NCBI GenBank assembly: GCA_964304625.1
Contig: OZ199838.1
Location: 62,001-126,000, forward strand
Direction of reading: 5' to 3'
DNA: 64,000 bases
Source: Kudoa neothunni
Lineage: Eukaryota > Cnidaria
The translations under genes and the position numbers were made by a program. The notes beneath the pieces are model-generated. The model saw only the letters and a program-made list of their open reading frames with translations, was not told where the DNA came from and did not search any database. Of the stretch, positions 49,824 through 60,661 are shown in pieces (the stretch's first letter is position 1; each line of letters starts with the position of its first letter).

Positions 49824-50113
49824 TTATTCTTTTGGAACACAACATCCGTTAACGCAAACCTAAATCAAATAATTCTTCCGTATGGAAGAGTTGCAAAAAT
49901 AAAATTATTACCATTGATTCGCCACAAACGTATCCATCGGGTACAACACTCAAAGACTCGGGAGCACTACTAAAAATATTGTTAATACGCATGAAAAAGT
50001 CGCTGTACTGGCATGTAATAATGGAGCCGTCACTCTCAACCATGTACTCTTTTATACTCTGGAGTTCAAATGCTGATGAAGCTTCACACCAGATTCTTGG
50101 GCATCGAGGATCT
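49824..50113 (-). pseudogene. ADAM-family cysteine-rich domain, last two exons of a partial gene
   Basis: Exons 49912-50113 and 49824-49859 are joined by a 52 bp GT-AG intron and end at a TAA. The translated piece contains CPRIWCE near its start, matching the C..LWC motif of ADAM/ADAMTS cysteine-rich or disintegrin-like regions, and closes with VPDGYVCGESM-VCVNGCCVPKE, matching the DGT.CG...C..G.CV pattern. No metalloprotease exon was found upstream before the piggyBac-5 element at 50573. It is either a 5'-truncated pseudogene or a gene whose upstream exons lie beyond piggyBac-5. A separate ADAM-like gene lies 4.4 kb away on the same strand. Confidence 0.6.
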
Positions 50114-50572
50114 CTATGATTAAATTAGATTATTTAATATATCAATAAAAACTAATTTAAACAAAAATTTGTTTATATATTTAATGATAATCAAAAAGAT
50201 TGAAACAATTTATTTATCGATTAACTTTTTTATTAACCAAATATATAATTGTTAATCCGTTAAACTAACAATTCGTTTTTATGTATTCTCCAATATAGTG
50301 AATTAAAAATTTTCCGTTTGAATCCCGTTATATCATATATTTAATTATACTACTTTAAACATTTAAATTCTAGGAGTTATTTGTAACTCAAATAATCACC
50401 ACAACGCTCAAGGATCGGTTGTAGATTAAAAACTCCATATCCCTCTCTATATTTTTATTTCATAATTTTGAAAAAAAATATTAAAGAATAATTTTACTTT
50501 AAAAAGTTTAATTTATATCAAGTGTTATTTTAAATAACATCTAAATATACAATGTTACGAATTCAATTTTTT
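50114..50572. other. AT-rich spacer
   Basis: One minus-strand island near 50380-50450 (GYGVFNLQPILERCGDYL) might be another exon of the ADAM-type fragment, but no splice partner is certain. Confidence 0.3.
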
Positions 50573-52799
50573 TTAACCTTTCAAATAAAATGGGGCCCAT
50601 TTACACCCCAAACGATTATTGATTACAATTTTTTTCATTACACACGCATCAAATGCAATTCATGTTTCTACTAAGCTTCTAAACTAACGTAATACACATA
50701 AAGCGAAAATTAAATTTTAATTATTTTTATTTTAACTTAAAGTAAAGATAAAAAAACCTCCGAGTAAAATTTGGGTGTAAATACACCCCAACGTTTTTTT
50801 TTTGATACAATTGTTAAATTTGTTTTATGAAATATATTTGGAACTTTTTAGATAATTCTAACTGTTAAATAACCCTTAAATTCGCAATAACTTATTCAAT
50901 TTATTTGGTGCACATGTGCGAAAATAATGAGTTCTTGCGACCACGGGGATAGTGATAGTCGTTTTGACATTGGTTCTTCTTATTATGATTTCTTATCTGA
51001 TAATAAAGATTATACCACTAATGTATTATTAGACTTAATAGTTGATAAAAATGGAATGCTATGGACAGTTGAAAACCCCATAGCTTCTACATCAACTGAA
51101 AATATTATAAATAATCGCCCCGGTGTTTACCCTACATATCTCAAAATTTTAACGAAATTGTTGCTACTTTTTAGGTGCTATGTAATCTGAATATGTATAA
51201 GTTGATTTTAAAGTTTACAAATCAAGATGGGGAAAACTTTTTTGAATATGCTTCGACAAAATCATATGACATCGAACCTAATGACTTCATTGGATGCTAA
51301 ATTTTAATTGGCACACATAATGAAGAAAAAGAAACTGTTAAAGAATTATTTAGATCTGAAGAAGACCGAAAAATATATCGCGATCCCTTTTCATGAACAA
51401 GATTTCGATCAATTATACAGACACTTCACTTGGGTGCACTCAGAAATTAGCATACCTGAGAAAAGTTAATGACAAATTCTGTCATATCCGGGATCTTTGG
51501 AACATTTTTGTTGATTTACTTAATCGTATCTTTCATCTTTATGAAGATCTGTGGATCTATGAACAACTTGTTACATTCAAAGATCGCGTGAAGATTCAAG
51601 CAGTACATACTAATGTACTCTGTCAAATTTGAGATTAAGTTTTTTTATTGGTTGATACTAGTTCAACATAGGTTTGCAATTTATCCATCTACTTCGGTAA
51701 ATGATCTCAGAATGACACAAGGACTGTTATTTGTTATTGTGGGGGAAAAATTGTTTTGCAGCGTACGGAACAATTCATAAACTCTGGACCGAATGTCGTT
51801 TGTGACAACTTTTGTACGTCAATTGAGTTAGCTGATGAATTGTTAAATAGAAAACTTACAATTATTGGAACCATGCGTACAAACCAACGTGATATTCCAT
51901 TCTATCTACGACCTCAAAGAGCCACCCCCTTTTTATATTCATCTCTTTTTGTATTTAATAACAAAAGATGATATTCAGGTATTTACCGAGGAAGAACAAG
52001 CTTGTCTATATGCTTTGTTCATCTTCAAGTAACACTCACACTGCAGCTGAAGAGCCATTTCAACCCGACATCGTATTGCAGTATAATGCGATAAAAGAGG
52101 GAGTTGACATCATTGCAAGGTTATTGACGTCAATTAGTGTCAGAAGAATCAATCATCGTTTGTCACTAATTGTGTTTTTCAATACGATTGGCATTACCTT
52201 GAGAAATACCTTTCGTATATTCAAAAAACTCTTTTTTCTGTAAATCTTAGAAGAAGAGATTTCTTGGAAATGATGCCTGAGCAATTGACACGTCCACTGC
52301 TATCAAGAAATCAAAATATTCAACCCTATATTAGATCGATTGTAGACAGGGAAACGAATGTTCAAGGTAGATGTCAATTGTGTGAGAGAAAAAATGACAG
52401 GAAAACTACCTTAAATTGTGGAATTTTTATTAATTTTTGTTTCATCAAACATTCGAAATATATTTGTCTTAACTGAAGTAATAAATAATACACATATTAG
52501 TTTTTTTTATTTGTTTTTATGAATATTGAAATTTTTAAAGAATTGGCCATTTCTGTTTATACATATAAATTCAAGCATTAATTGATTCATGTAAATTTAT
52601 CTGGCCGCTAAAATATCCAATCATACCCACGCATGCGCCGTTAAGGTTTAACAATGTTTTCTCGTTAATTACTTTGAAAATTACTCTACAAAAATTATTT
52701 AAAATGCACGGAGATAATTATCTAATATTTTTCAACAATTTAGTTGAAATAAAAGTCTGGGTTGTATTTACACCCCAGACTTTATTTCTAAAGGTGTAA
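50573..52799 (+). mobile_element. piggyBac-5, decayed element
   Basis: The left terminus is TTAA 50573-50576 followed by CCTTTCAAATAAAATGGGG. The right terminus near 52799 is its inverse with the TTAA mutated (AAAGGTGTAA). Palindromic subterminal motifs of one type, GGGTGTAAATACACCCC or close variants, lie near 50592, 50772 and 52765. Length is 2.2 kb. Confidence 0.85.
50927..52476 (+). pseudogene. piggyBac-5 transposase pseudogene
   Basis: Pieces in order: acidic N-terminus from 50927 with LWTVENPIASTSTENIINNRPG; a broken middle; DLWIYEQLVTFKDRV (about 51545-51600), in which the first catalytic Asp is Tyr; VVCDNFCTSIELADELLNRK (second catalytic Asp in CDNF) at about 51795; IIGTMRTNQRDIP; QYNAIKEGVDIIARL, the degenerate form of YN.TKGGVD; and a cysteine-rich zinc ribbon (CQLCERK, CGIF) to 52476. 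At least four frame changes. Confidence 0.88.
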
Positions 52800-54482
52800 A
52801 TTTTTTACGAGACTTAGAGAGTTAAAGAATTATAGTATCAACGATGATAGAAAAATTGACGCTATTTCAGAGGAAAAATGAATTACTGTCGAACTTGGAT
52901 ATTGCGTAATTTTCACAAGTTAATTGAAATATAAAGGATAATTTAAATTTTTTACTTAAATTTTGCTCGTATGCTGTTTAACTCTTACAGGTCGGTTTTC
53001 GGAAGATGTACGTATGTTCCGGTGTGGGGTCCGCGCGGATCCCAACGGTTATGTCATTATGCAATCGCAATTTTTATAATAACTACCATTTTATATGATT
53101 AATATATTATAAAGATAAGGAAACAATTATTAGTTGGTTAAAATTATCTATATATATTTGTAAAAAATGGATAGATTAGCAGAATTTTCTGCTGAAGGCA
53201 AAGCTTCACAAAACTACTGTGACACTCTCGCACGGAACCGATAGGCAGTATAAAATAGCTTTTCTATGACCATGATTAAGACATTCAGTAACATTGTTTG
53301 TATTCAAGAATATTTAAAGGACCAGCTAGCCACGCCAAGCCGCGTTTTCCAAGTAACTCGCATTAATATTCTTATAGTGCAGAGGATCATAATTATAACA
53401 AAATTGTTCATTGTTAATAAACACAGAAATCACATAATATAATATTTTTATTAATAAAGTATTAGATTGATTTTATTTACATACCAATAACAGAATTGTT
53501 TAATCGCTATAAAAAAAACTTATTTTTAAACTTGTAAGCTTAAATTAATCACGATGCATGTAAAGTCCTCAAAAATTGATATCCATATCTACATAGTACG
53601 TTTATTTTATCTGAGTATTTTTTCATTTAGAAGACATTTTTATTTCTACGTGATTTTAAAATTAAAAAGTAATACGAACAATTAGCCCGATGTTTTTTAG
53701 ATAGTTTTATTAAAGTTAATTCAACGAAATATAATAAATAAAATCATAAACGACGGTAAATATTTCGGAATTGAAATTACCATATGAAGTAAATATTGGT
53801 CAGCGATACATTTATTAATTAAAAAAAACAATAACTAATAATTTTATAATATTGTACACAAACAACGTAGATTTTAATTCAAGCCTCTAATTCCTCAATA
53901 ATCTATGGGTGTACATAAAGGTATTTGTCGGGCGATGATATAAAATGATAGAAATACAAGCATACTGATTTAAAAGATAGCTATAACATATATTTAATGA
54001 AGTTTCATTAATAATTTTATTTTATATACCAATCACAATTAAAAAGCTAACAAAATAACCCCCTTTATCAAAAACATACACGAAAGACGTAAGTTCATTT
54101 CGAATAATCTAAAATATACAAAAACCTTTAAAAGCAACATAAAAAAATGATATCTTCTTTTGGGATTCATGGGATTAAAAAATTTTTTCATTTATAAAGT
54201 GAAGAGGAAATACAAAAATTGGAGCCCGCGAGGGTTAAAAAACGTTTTATTATATTGTATAATAAGAAGCTTTAATTATATATAGATTATTTGGTAATTT
54301 TAATTTAATAAAAAGTTTATTATTTTAAAAGATAAAAATTTGTTTTAATTTTTCCAAATATCGTTTCTAGAAATAAAAGAATTTGTGTCTTTTCTAAAAT
54401 GAATTAAAGCTAATTGTAGAGATTCTTTTTAAGAGGGTTTAAATTGATCACGATTGAGAGAAAAGTATACTTCACTTTTTTT
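52800..54482. other. AT-rich spacer with one piggyBac-like end
   Basis: At about 52968-53040 a TTAACTCTTACAGG sequence is followed by a palindromic GGGGTCCGCGCGGATCCC, the same architecture as the piggyBac termini in this window. No partner end was found. A 25-codon frame at 53167 is unsupported. The rest holds nothing recognisable. Confidence 0.4.
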
Positions 54483-56536
54483 TCACTTGGTGCAGCATGA
54501 AGATCTAACATGATTGTCACATCTCTCCGAATGAGACACCACATGTGCTGTATAGGAAATCAAGTGTTTACTAATACTAAATGGTTACCAGCTGGAAACA
54601 ATAGCTCACAAAATTCGTCCAAATCATTGCAGGTACCATTATAACATTCTCCCTATAATTTTAGTAATTGAATATAACTAATGTGGATCAAAGATTATTA
54701 TATTACTACATCCTTTCCACAGGGAAATCCATTATAAACTACGCTAGTTTTTGGACACTTTCTATATAAAAAGAGCAATAATCTTCAAGAAAGAAAATAC
54801 ATATAAATAGTCATGTTGACATTTCTCTACCCAAATGCAACTGCTATACGAAGTCACACAGCTTTTACCATTTTCTATCTTTTATATGTTATAAAATTTC
54901 TAGACATTACACATACTTGACAATTAGTGCAACAATCCTCATTGGCACATTCGGCTCCAGTTTTAAATTTGCACCTTTCGTGATCACAACAGTCATCCAC
55001 ACCCAACGCTTCACAAGTCTAAAAATAGTTAGAAATTTAAATGAAAAGTATTTTGGATCAATAGTGGTAGGAAAAAATCGATAATTTATTAATTATTGAT
55101 TGATATAAATTTTAATCACTTCTCTGTCTCCACAATCACATTCCTCACCTTGCTCCCTATCTACTACTCCATCCCCACAGGTTGGAAATATATTTTTCTT
55201 AGATAGAATTATCGCAATCATACAAATAATGACATACTTTGGGGCAATTTTTAATACAATTTAGTTCAAGTCTATCTAAATGTCTAATCGAACAATTATG
55301 AAGTGGTATAACAAAGGCGCCCGGATATCTATTATATCTATTATAAGTAAGGTTTTAAACAGATAAATCAATAACTTGTCGAAATCGGGAGCGTTCATAA
55401 CACAATGTCCATTTTCTGAGCCACAACTGCAATATGGATGCTCGGGTAGGACTTTATTTAAGCCCAACATATTGCCAATTTCGCGAGCCAAGACTCTTCC
55501 TGAAAATTCTTTTGATTCATAAGAGTTTAGCTTTAGTAATATTTTTAAAATATTTTGTGGATAATGATAAACAACTTTGACTATTCCAAAATTTTTCCTA
55601 GTACACACAGAGGCCTTATTTGACATTCCAAAAGTGAACTCCTTATTACCCCTGTATTTCTGAGAACTAAAATATTTTTTAAATCATGGATCATATTTTG
55701 TTATACATTAATATATATATATATATATATGTGATATGGAATTTATGTTTTAAGATAAATAATTTATATAATATATTCAAATATATAGATATTATTAAAT
55801 ACGCAGATATGTAACTCACTGAATAATACGACAAAAACCACGGGTTACGCGTTTTTAAAATAAAATAATTTTTCATTTTATTTTTAAGAATGAGTTCATC
55901 TTTTTGTAGGTATGTTAATGCAAGTATACGATATAATTATTTGAATTGCTGCGTTTGATTTTCTTTCTTCTGATATAGGTTGATAATTTGCCATGGATTT
56001 TGTCCAACTTGCGACCACATCATACGCTGGGTGTGAATGCTTTAGGTATACTACGTTAGATACCGATAGTTGAATATTATGCATTGAGAAGATCTAAAAT
56101 TTATTTTATTTTTCATAATCTCTACGTGTACTCTCTGAGCAGTGTGGACCATGCCTTTAATGTTATACATTAATGCCTGTTCAGTCCTGAAATAAGTCTC
56201 CTAATTCATCATATTTTTTTTCAGTAAAAATTAATATATCATAAATACCACTCTCTTGGTAACAATAATTTCAACATCGATGCATTTCGCAGGACTAATC
56301 GTATCAATCGAATTACGTCTCCCGCTTATTACCTATAAGTTTTTATAACGCAACAAATTTAAAAATTTTTATCATCAGAATTAATAATTTTCTCAAATAT
56401 TTTCATAGCGGAAGGTAACTTCATACCTTTAATTTGGACAACTATAATACATGTTTATATATAACTAATTAATGTGGCTACCTATAACTTTTGCGTGAAT
56501 CAACAAAGCTATTAAAAGTATGTTGAGATTTATCAT
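54483..56536 (-). CDS. Secreted ADAM-like protein, catalytically dead metalloprotease
   Basis: The gene reads from ATG 56536 with a signal-peptide exon (56482-56536, MINLNILLIALLIHAKVI). Later exons, limits approximate: about 56230-56330 (CIDVEIIVTK, start of the protease fold), 55900-56095 (VSNVVYLKHSHPAY, ASWTKSMANY), 55370-55660 (FGMSNKASVCTRKNFGIV, then VLAREIGNMLGLNKV and CSCGSENGHCVMN), 55130-55200 and 54910-55020 (disintegrin: CGDGVVD..GEECDCG, CCDHERCKFKTGAECANEDC), 54725-54770 and 54590-54660 (CPKTSVVYNGFPC, GECYNGTCND), ending at TGA 54483-54485. In the zinc site HExGHxLGxxHD all three His are replaced (Arg, Asn, Lys), while the catalytic Glu, the Met-turn (CVM) and the disulfide scaffold remain. 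No transmembrane span follows the cysteine-rich part, so a secreted binding protein is inferred. Not every splice phase could be resolved. Confidence 0.78.
55708..55730. repeat. AT dinucleotide microsatellite
   Basis: About ten TA units within an intron of the ADAM-like gene. Confidence 0.7.
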
Positions 56537-56900
56537 TTCTCAAATTATTAGGTCCTAAAATAATATTGAAAATTACCATGGTTCAGGTGTTTTATCAAAT
56601 ATGAATCATTAATAATTAGATTTACGAGAATTAAGGGAAATTTTAAACAACATTAAAATAATGATAATCGTTTAAAAATATCTATTATGTTTTCATTAAA
56701 CATGAAAAACCAAAGATTACTTGCTTTACAGTAATGAACTAATGCTTCAATTGTGTCTTTATGTTTGTTATGCTATCGATATAATAAGTATTTTATGATA
56801 ATTTATTTGGGGATTATTACAATAATCTGATTTTAATAAAATAATAAGAAGGAAATAGCTATTGACATGGATCATAATGAAAAGCTAGGTATAGTTTTGA

Positions 56901-56963
56901 TTGTATTTAATTATTTTTAGTTCATCGCTACCGCTTCGAAGGTCCAAAAATAATTAAATACAA
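56901..56963. repeat. Perfect 18 bp inverted repeat
   Basis: TTGTATTTAATTATTTTT at 56901-56918 is exactly inverted at 56946-56963, with a 27 nt GC-richer loop between (it contains TACCGCTTCGAA). It may be a tiny foldback element or a cruciform. Confidence 0.6.
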
Positions 56964-58488
56964 CTGATTCTAAAAAATAAAGTTTAGACATAAACTGTAA
57001 ATAGGAGTTCCCGGGATTAAAAACTTCGGTGTCAATTGCCAGTGCTAAAACAAATATCCAAATTAATGCATTCTTATTGTTGTTTTAACTATCCTAGGTA
57101 AAAGTGCTCCGTGGGTTTTTAATTAATCATCAAAGATTCTACCATATATATTATGAAAATTATATTATTTCTTGTAGTTGTTTTATTTAAATAAATAATT
57201 ACTTTGATTTGATTTGATGATAAACAAAAAAAATTTGATTCAATATAACGATAACATCCATTTCATTCTGATCATTAAAATTATTATTGTCATTGGTTTT
57301 CTAGTAATATAATCCAAAATAAACATTTTGACATCGAAATTATTTGAGACTTTTATCACAAAATATATGCTAACTCAATAAATTATTAAATTATAACTTT
57401 TTATAAAACTGACTAAAAATTGTAGGTAAATAAAATAAATTAGTCGTAGTTTTAAAAGTTTAAAGTACATAAGTTAAAAGCTTCATAGGTGTTGTTTGCA
57501 TACTTTACGAATCAGTCTAATTACGTTAAATAATCTCATTAAGAGACTACAACCTTATATGTTAATTTCGGAGTCGATGTCAAGTTAAAAGTTTCAAAAT
57601 TTTCCTATAAACACTTAATAATATTTCGTTTATAATATTTTAATTTTATAATAGACGGTTGAGAATATATTCATCTATTTACACACGTTATTTTAGTAGT
57701 TTAAGCTTTTAACACTGTTATTATCATATTTGTTATGATTGAAAATATTTTTCATTATATTAAAAATATATGTATTTTCCTTAAATTCATAATTTTTTAT
57801 TCGAAGTAATATATGCATGTTTTAATTAGGAAAACTATTTTTTATTCTTGTATTATATCGGAATAAAGATGTCTACAAAATCAGAATAATGAAATTTAGT
57901 ATAAACATTGAATGTATAAACGATAACCGGACAATTCTTAGGTAATTGTTATTTAGAATCATAATTAAATGATTTCAGAAAATGCATTTTCGTTCGTGAC
58001 AACATTTTTGCTAAATTTTGAATTATTTCGTGATTCGTATTTTCAAGCACTTTTGTAATTGTTTGGTGTTCGTTCCACCCTGACAGTTTAAAGTTAATCG
58101 TTTAAAAAATTGAGTATCGGGATACTTTTTCCTTAAAGGTGGAACTTTTTTGTTTGCTTTGTTGAGTGTACGTGCATGAAATTACAGAGTCGAACTAACA
58201 CTTGGAACGGTAATGGTAAAGGAGACGGCTACTAAATTCCAACCGATCAACTTCATTTATTTTCACCGATTCTTTCACGATAATTTTTCTTACAATTTTA
58301 AATGTTTGACAAGATCGTTCAATTCCCAACAAACTTAATTATAAATTTTAAGAAATCTTTGGATTAATCCTCCAGTTGTGTTATTTAAGAGTGTATTTTA
58401 TTAGGATTTAAGTTGTTACTTCCTATTTGTACCATGTATACCTCATAATTACACACTTTTCATTGTCCATAATGAATCAGATATTTTT

Positions 58489-58519
58489 CCCCGTAATCGG
58501 GTGGAATAATTCGCGTTAG
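58489..58519 (+). repeat. Helitron-like 3' terminus
   Basis: Hairpin CCCG-TAAT-CGGG, then TGGAATAATTCGCGTTAG and T. The terminal tetranucleotide is TTAG rather than CTAG, otherwise as at 10347 and 42115. Confidence 0.4.
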
Positions 58520-58538
58520 TAGTAGAAAATATCAGAGG

Positions 58539-58640
58539 TAATAAGGTGGGATGTGGCATCTCAAAAACATTCTTCTGCGCATATTTTTTAACGATTGTTT
58601 ATAACAAAATAAATGAATACCGAGAAAAAGAATTCACGTA
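58539..58640. repeat. Single end of the long-TIR family
   Basis: Resembles the TIR at 36785-36880 in order and content (GGTAAT, TGTGGCATCTCAAAAAC, then CGATTGTTTATAACAAAAT). No inverted partner was found. Confidence 0.45.
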
Positions 58641-58647
58641 ATTATGA

Positions 58648-58680
58648 TATCATCTAATTTTGTAACAAAATTAGATGATA
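58648..58680. repeat. Perfect 16 bp palindrome with one-base centre
   Basis: TATCATCTAATTTTGT at 58648-58663 is exactly inverted at 58665-58680 with a single A between. It follows directly on the partial long-TIR repeat. Confidence 0.75.
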
Positions 58681-59589
58681 CAACACCATCGGTACACGTG
58701 AAATCTCCGTTAAATTTCCAATGAATACGAATTTTATTTTGTATACATTAATTTTAAATTGATTATGCGCCTTAAAATCACCCTTAATAATGATTCGTTT
58801 TCAAAATTATATGATTTAGCCATTGAGTAAACTTCACGCATTTAATAATAATAACAACCTATCTTCTATATCTTTAATTATATATTTACCATAAACTTTT
58901 TTACTAACCTATCTTAATTAGTTAATACATATTTTAGTTTCTCTATTTTTTTAGGGGTAAATTTATTTTCAATAAAAGTATTTAGAATCATTTTATCATT
59001 TGATTTTTTATAGCAACCAAATAATTAGCTTTTTATTTTCATTACAACATTATTGAGTAAAAAAAAATTTATATCAATTAATTTTCCAATGCATATTTTA
59101 AAAAAAGCTAAGTACACGAAATAAAAAAATGTCATCCAAATTGCATTTATGTAATATAATGTACGTTATAAAACCAACCGGAATCCGTGTGTGTACACAT
59201 TTTTTATTCTTTATAGAAAGACATATCGTTCCATTTGGGCACACATATGGAAAGATAATTTTATTTTAACATTGAACTATACGTATACAATTATTGAAAA
59301 GTAATTTAATAATTGGACTAATTCAAATAAGGTAAGTTAAATTAGATTATGTAGCCCAGCATTAATATGAAATTAATTTGTTGATGTTTAACAAGATTAA
59401 TCATATTCATACAGTATGATTTAGAGATTACTGCAAACAACAAGGAGAAAATCGATATTTTATGAGCTCTAAATAGGAAATTTAAATGCCCAGTAGTGTT
59501 TATTCGTTTTTAAAAATATTATAAATAAGGATCTAATAAAATTTTGGACGCTTACGCTGGCTTTCCTTAATTTCAAATACAATTAAACC

Positions 59590-60138
59590 CAGGGCGTCCA
59601 CTGCTTGGTTTTTTGTGGTCACCTTGGGTTCTTAGGTTTTTTTTCATTCTTCTTTAAAATCTTGGGTTTTTACATAAAATCTGTAAACATTGAATAATAA
59701 TAATAATAAAACACAAATTTTATTATGTGCGACATTAATATTTATATTTTTAATAACGTATCCTACTCAGATTATATCGTGCAGGGTTTAAACATTTACG
59801 ATATTGACTGACGGTACAATTGTTCAATTAACATTGTCGCACATTTTTAGGAAATTTAACGTTATTTCAAAATATATCTTGAACTATGAATGGATTAATT
59901 CATTCATTCATTGTGAGCATATTGATCTATACTAGACATTAAGTTTGGATGAATGTTCGCGCCGAAAAACTATAATAATAATAATACGACGATAAATTTA
60001 AATTTAATATCTGTAGAGGTATTTGAAGACTCGGAAGATGATTAAAAACTTCAATAGATATGATTCTATTTTTTGTTGAACTTTAAACGAGCGTTTTTCT
60101 CGACCTTGGGTTTTTCTAAAGTCCCGCTGGCAGCCCTG
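59590..60138. mobile_element. hAT-type MITE with perfect 8 bp target duplication
   Basis: It begins CAGGGCGTCCACTGCTTGG and ends CCCGCTGGCAGCCCTG. ATTAAACC occurs immediately on both sides (59582-59589 and 60139-60146), an exact 8 bp duplication as hAT elements make. The first 19 bases equal those of the hAT at 36670, and both have CTTGGGTTTTT near the right end, so the larger element's family probably mobilised it. It has no coding. Confidence 0.92.
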
Positions 60139-60661
60139 ATTAAACCACCCAAAACAACGATTCTTAGACCTGATGCGCACGCAAGATACCAAATTTAATA
60201 GACAAATTTCCTTTTTTACAAAACTTTGTCATTCGTCACTGCCTTAATTTTATGAAAACCTTCTAACTTATTTTATTATGAAAATATTGAAAAGGCATGA
60301 GATCGATATACAACCGCATTTTATAATTTCAACTAGGAGATATAACTTTGCAATCCAGTCAAAAAATGACCATCAATTTCATTGGGAATCTCAACAAAAT
60401 ACTCAATGACACATTCGTAATTTTTTCGTGCGGGATTAATGCGAAAGAATGAAAAAAGGCGCCACACCACTTTGTCGAGATGTTCACGCACGCGTGTTTT
60501 ACACAAGTCATTATGTCGAACGTTGACTTGGAGATGCGCCTTAAGGCATTGGATTGCATTTTACCATTACAAATAACACATATAGTGGAGAATAATTTTC
60601 CAAATTACAAGAGTAGTTCCATAGGAATTTTAATATGATTTTTAATGGATTATAAATCAAG
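60139..60661. other. Upstream part of the Nup133 gene region
   Basis: The first exon or exons of the nucleoporin gene should lie here or further left, but none could be recognised. A 67-codon reverse frame at 60359-60559 has no support. Confidence 0.35.

Larger units (their letters stand above)
56537..59589. other. Long gene-free AT-rich stretch
   Basis: No coding was recognised. It holds the hairpin at 56901-56963, the Helitron-like end at 58519, a partial long-TIR repeat at 58539-58640 and a perfect palindrome at 58648-58680. Confidence 0.5.

Noticed and set aside
60359-60559. Reverse 66-codon frame before Nup133
   Set aside because: No family resemblance and no splice context; it may hide an upstream Nup133 exon on the other strand, which I could not define.
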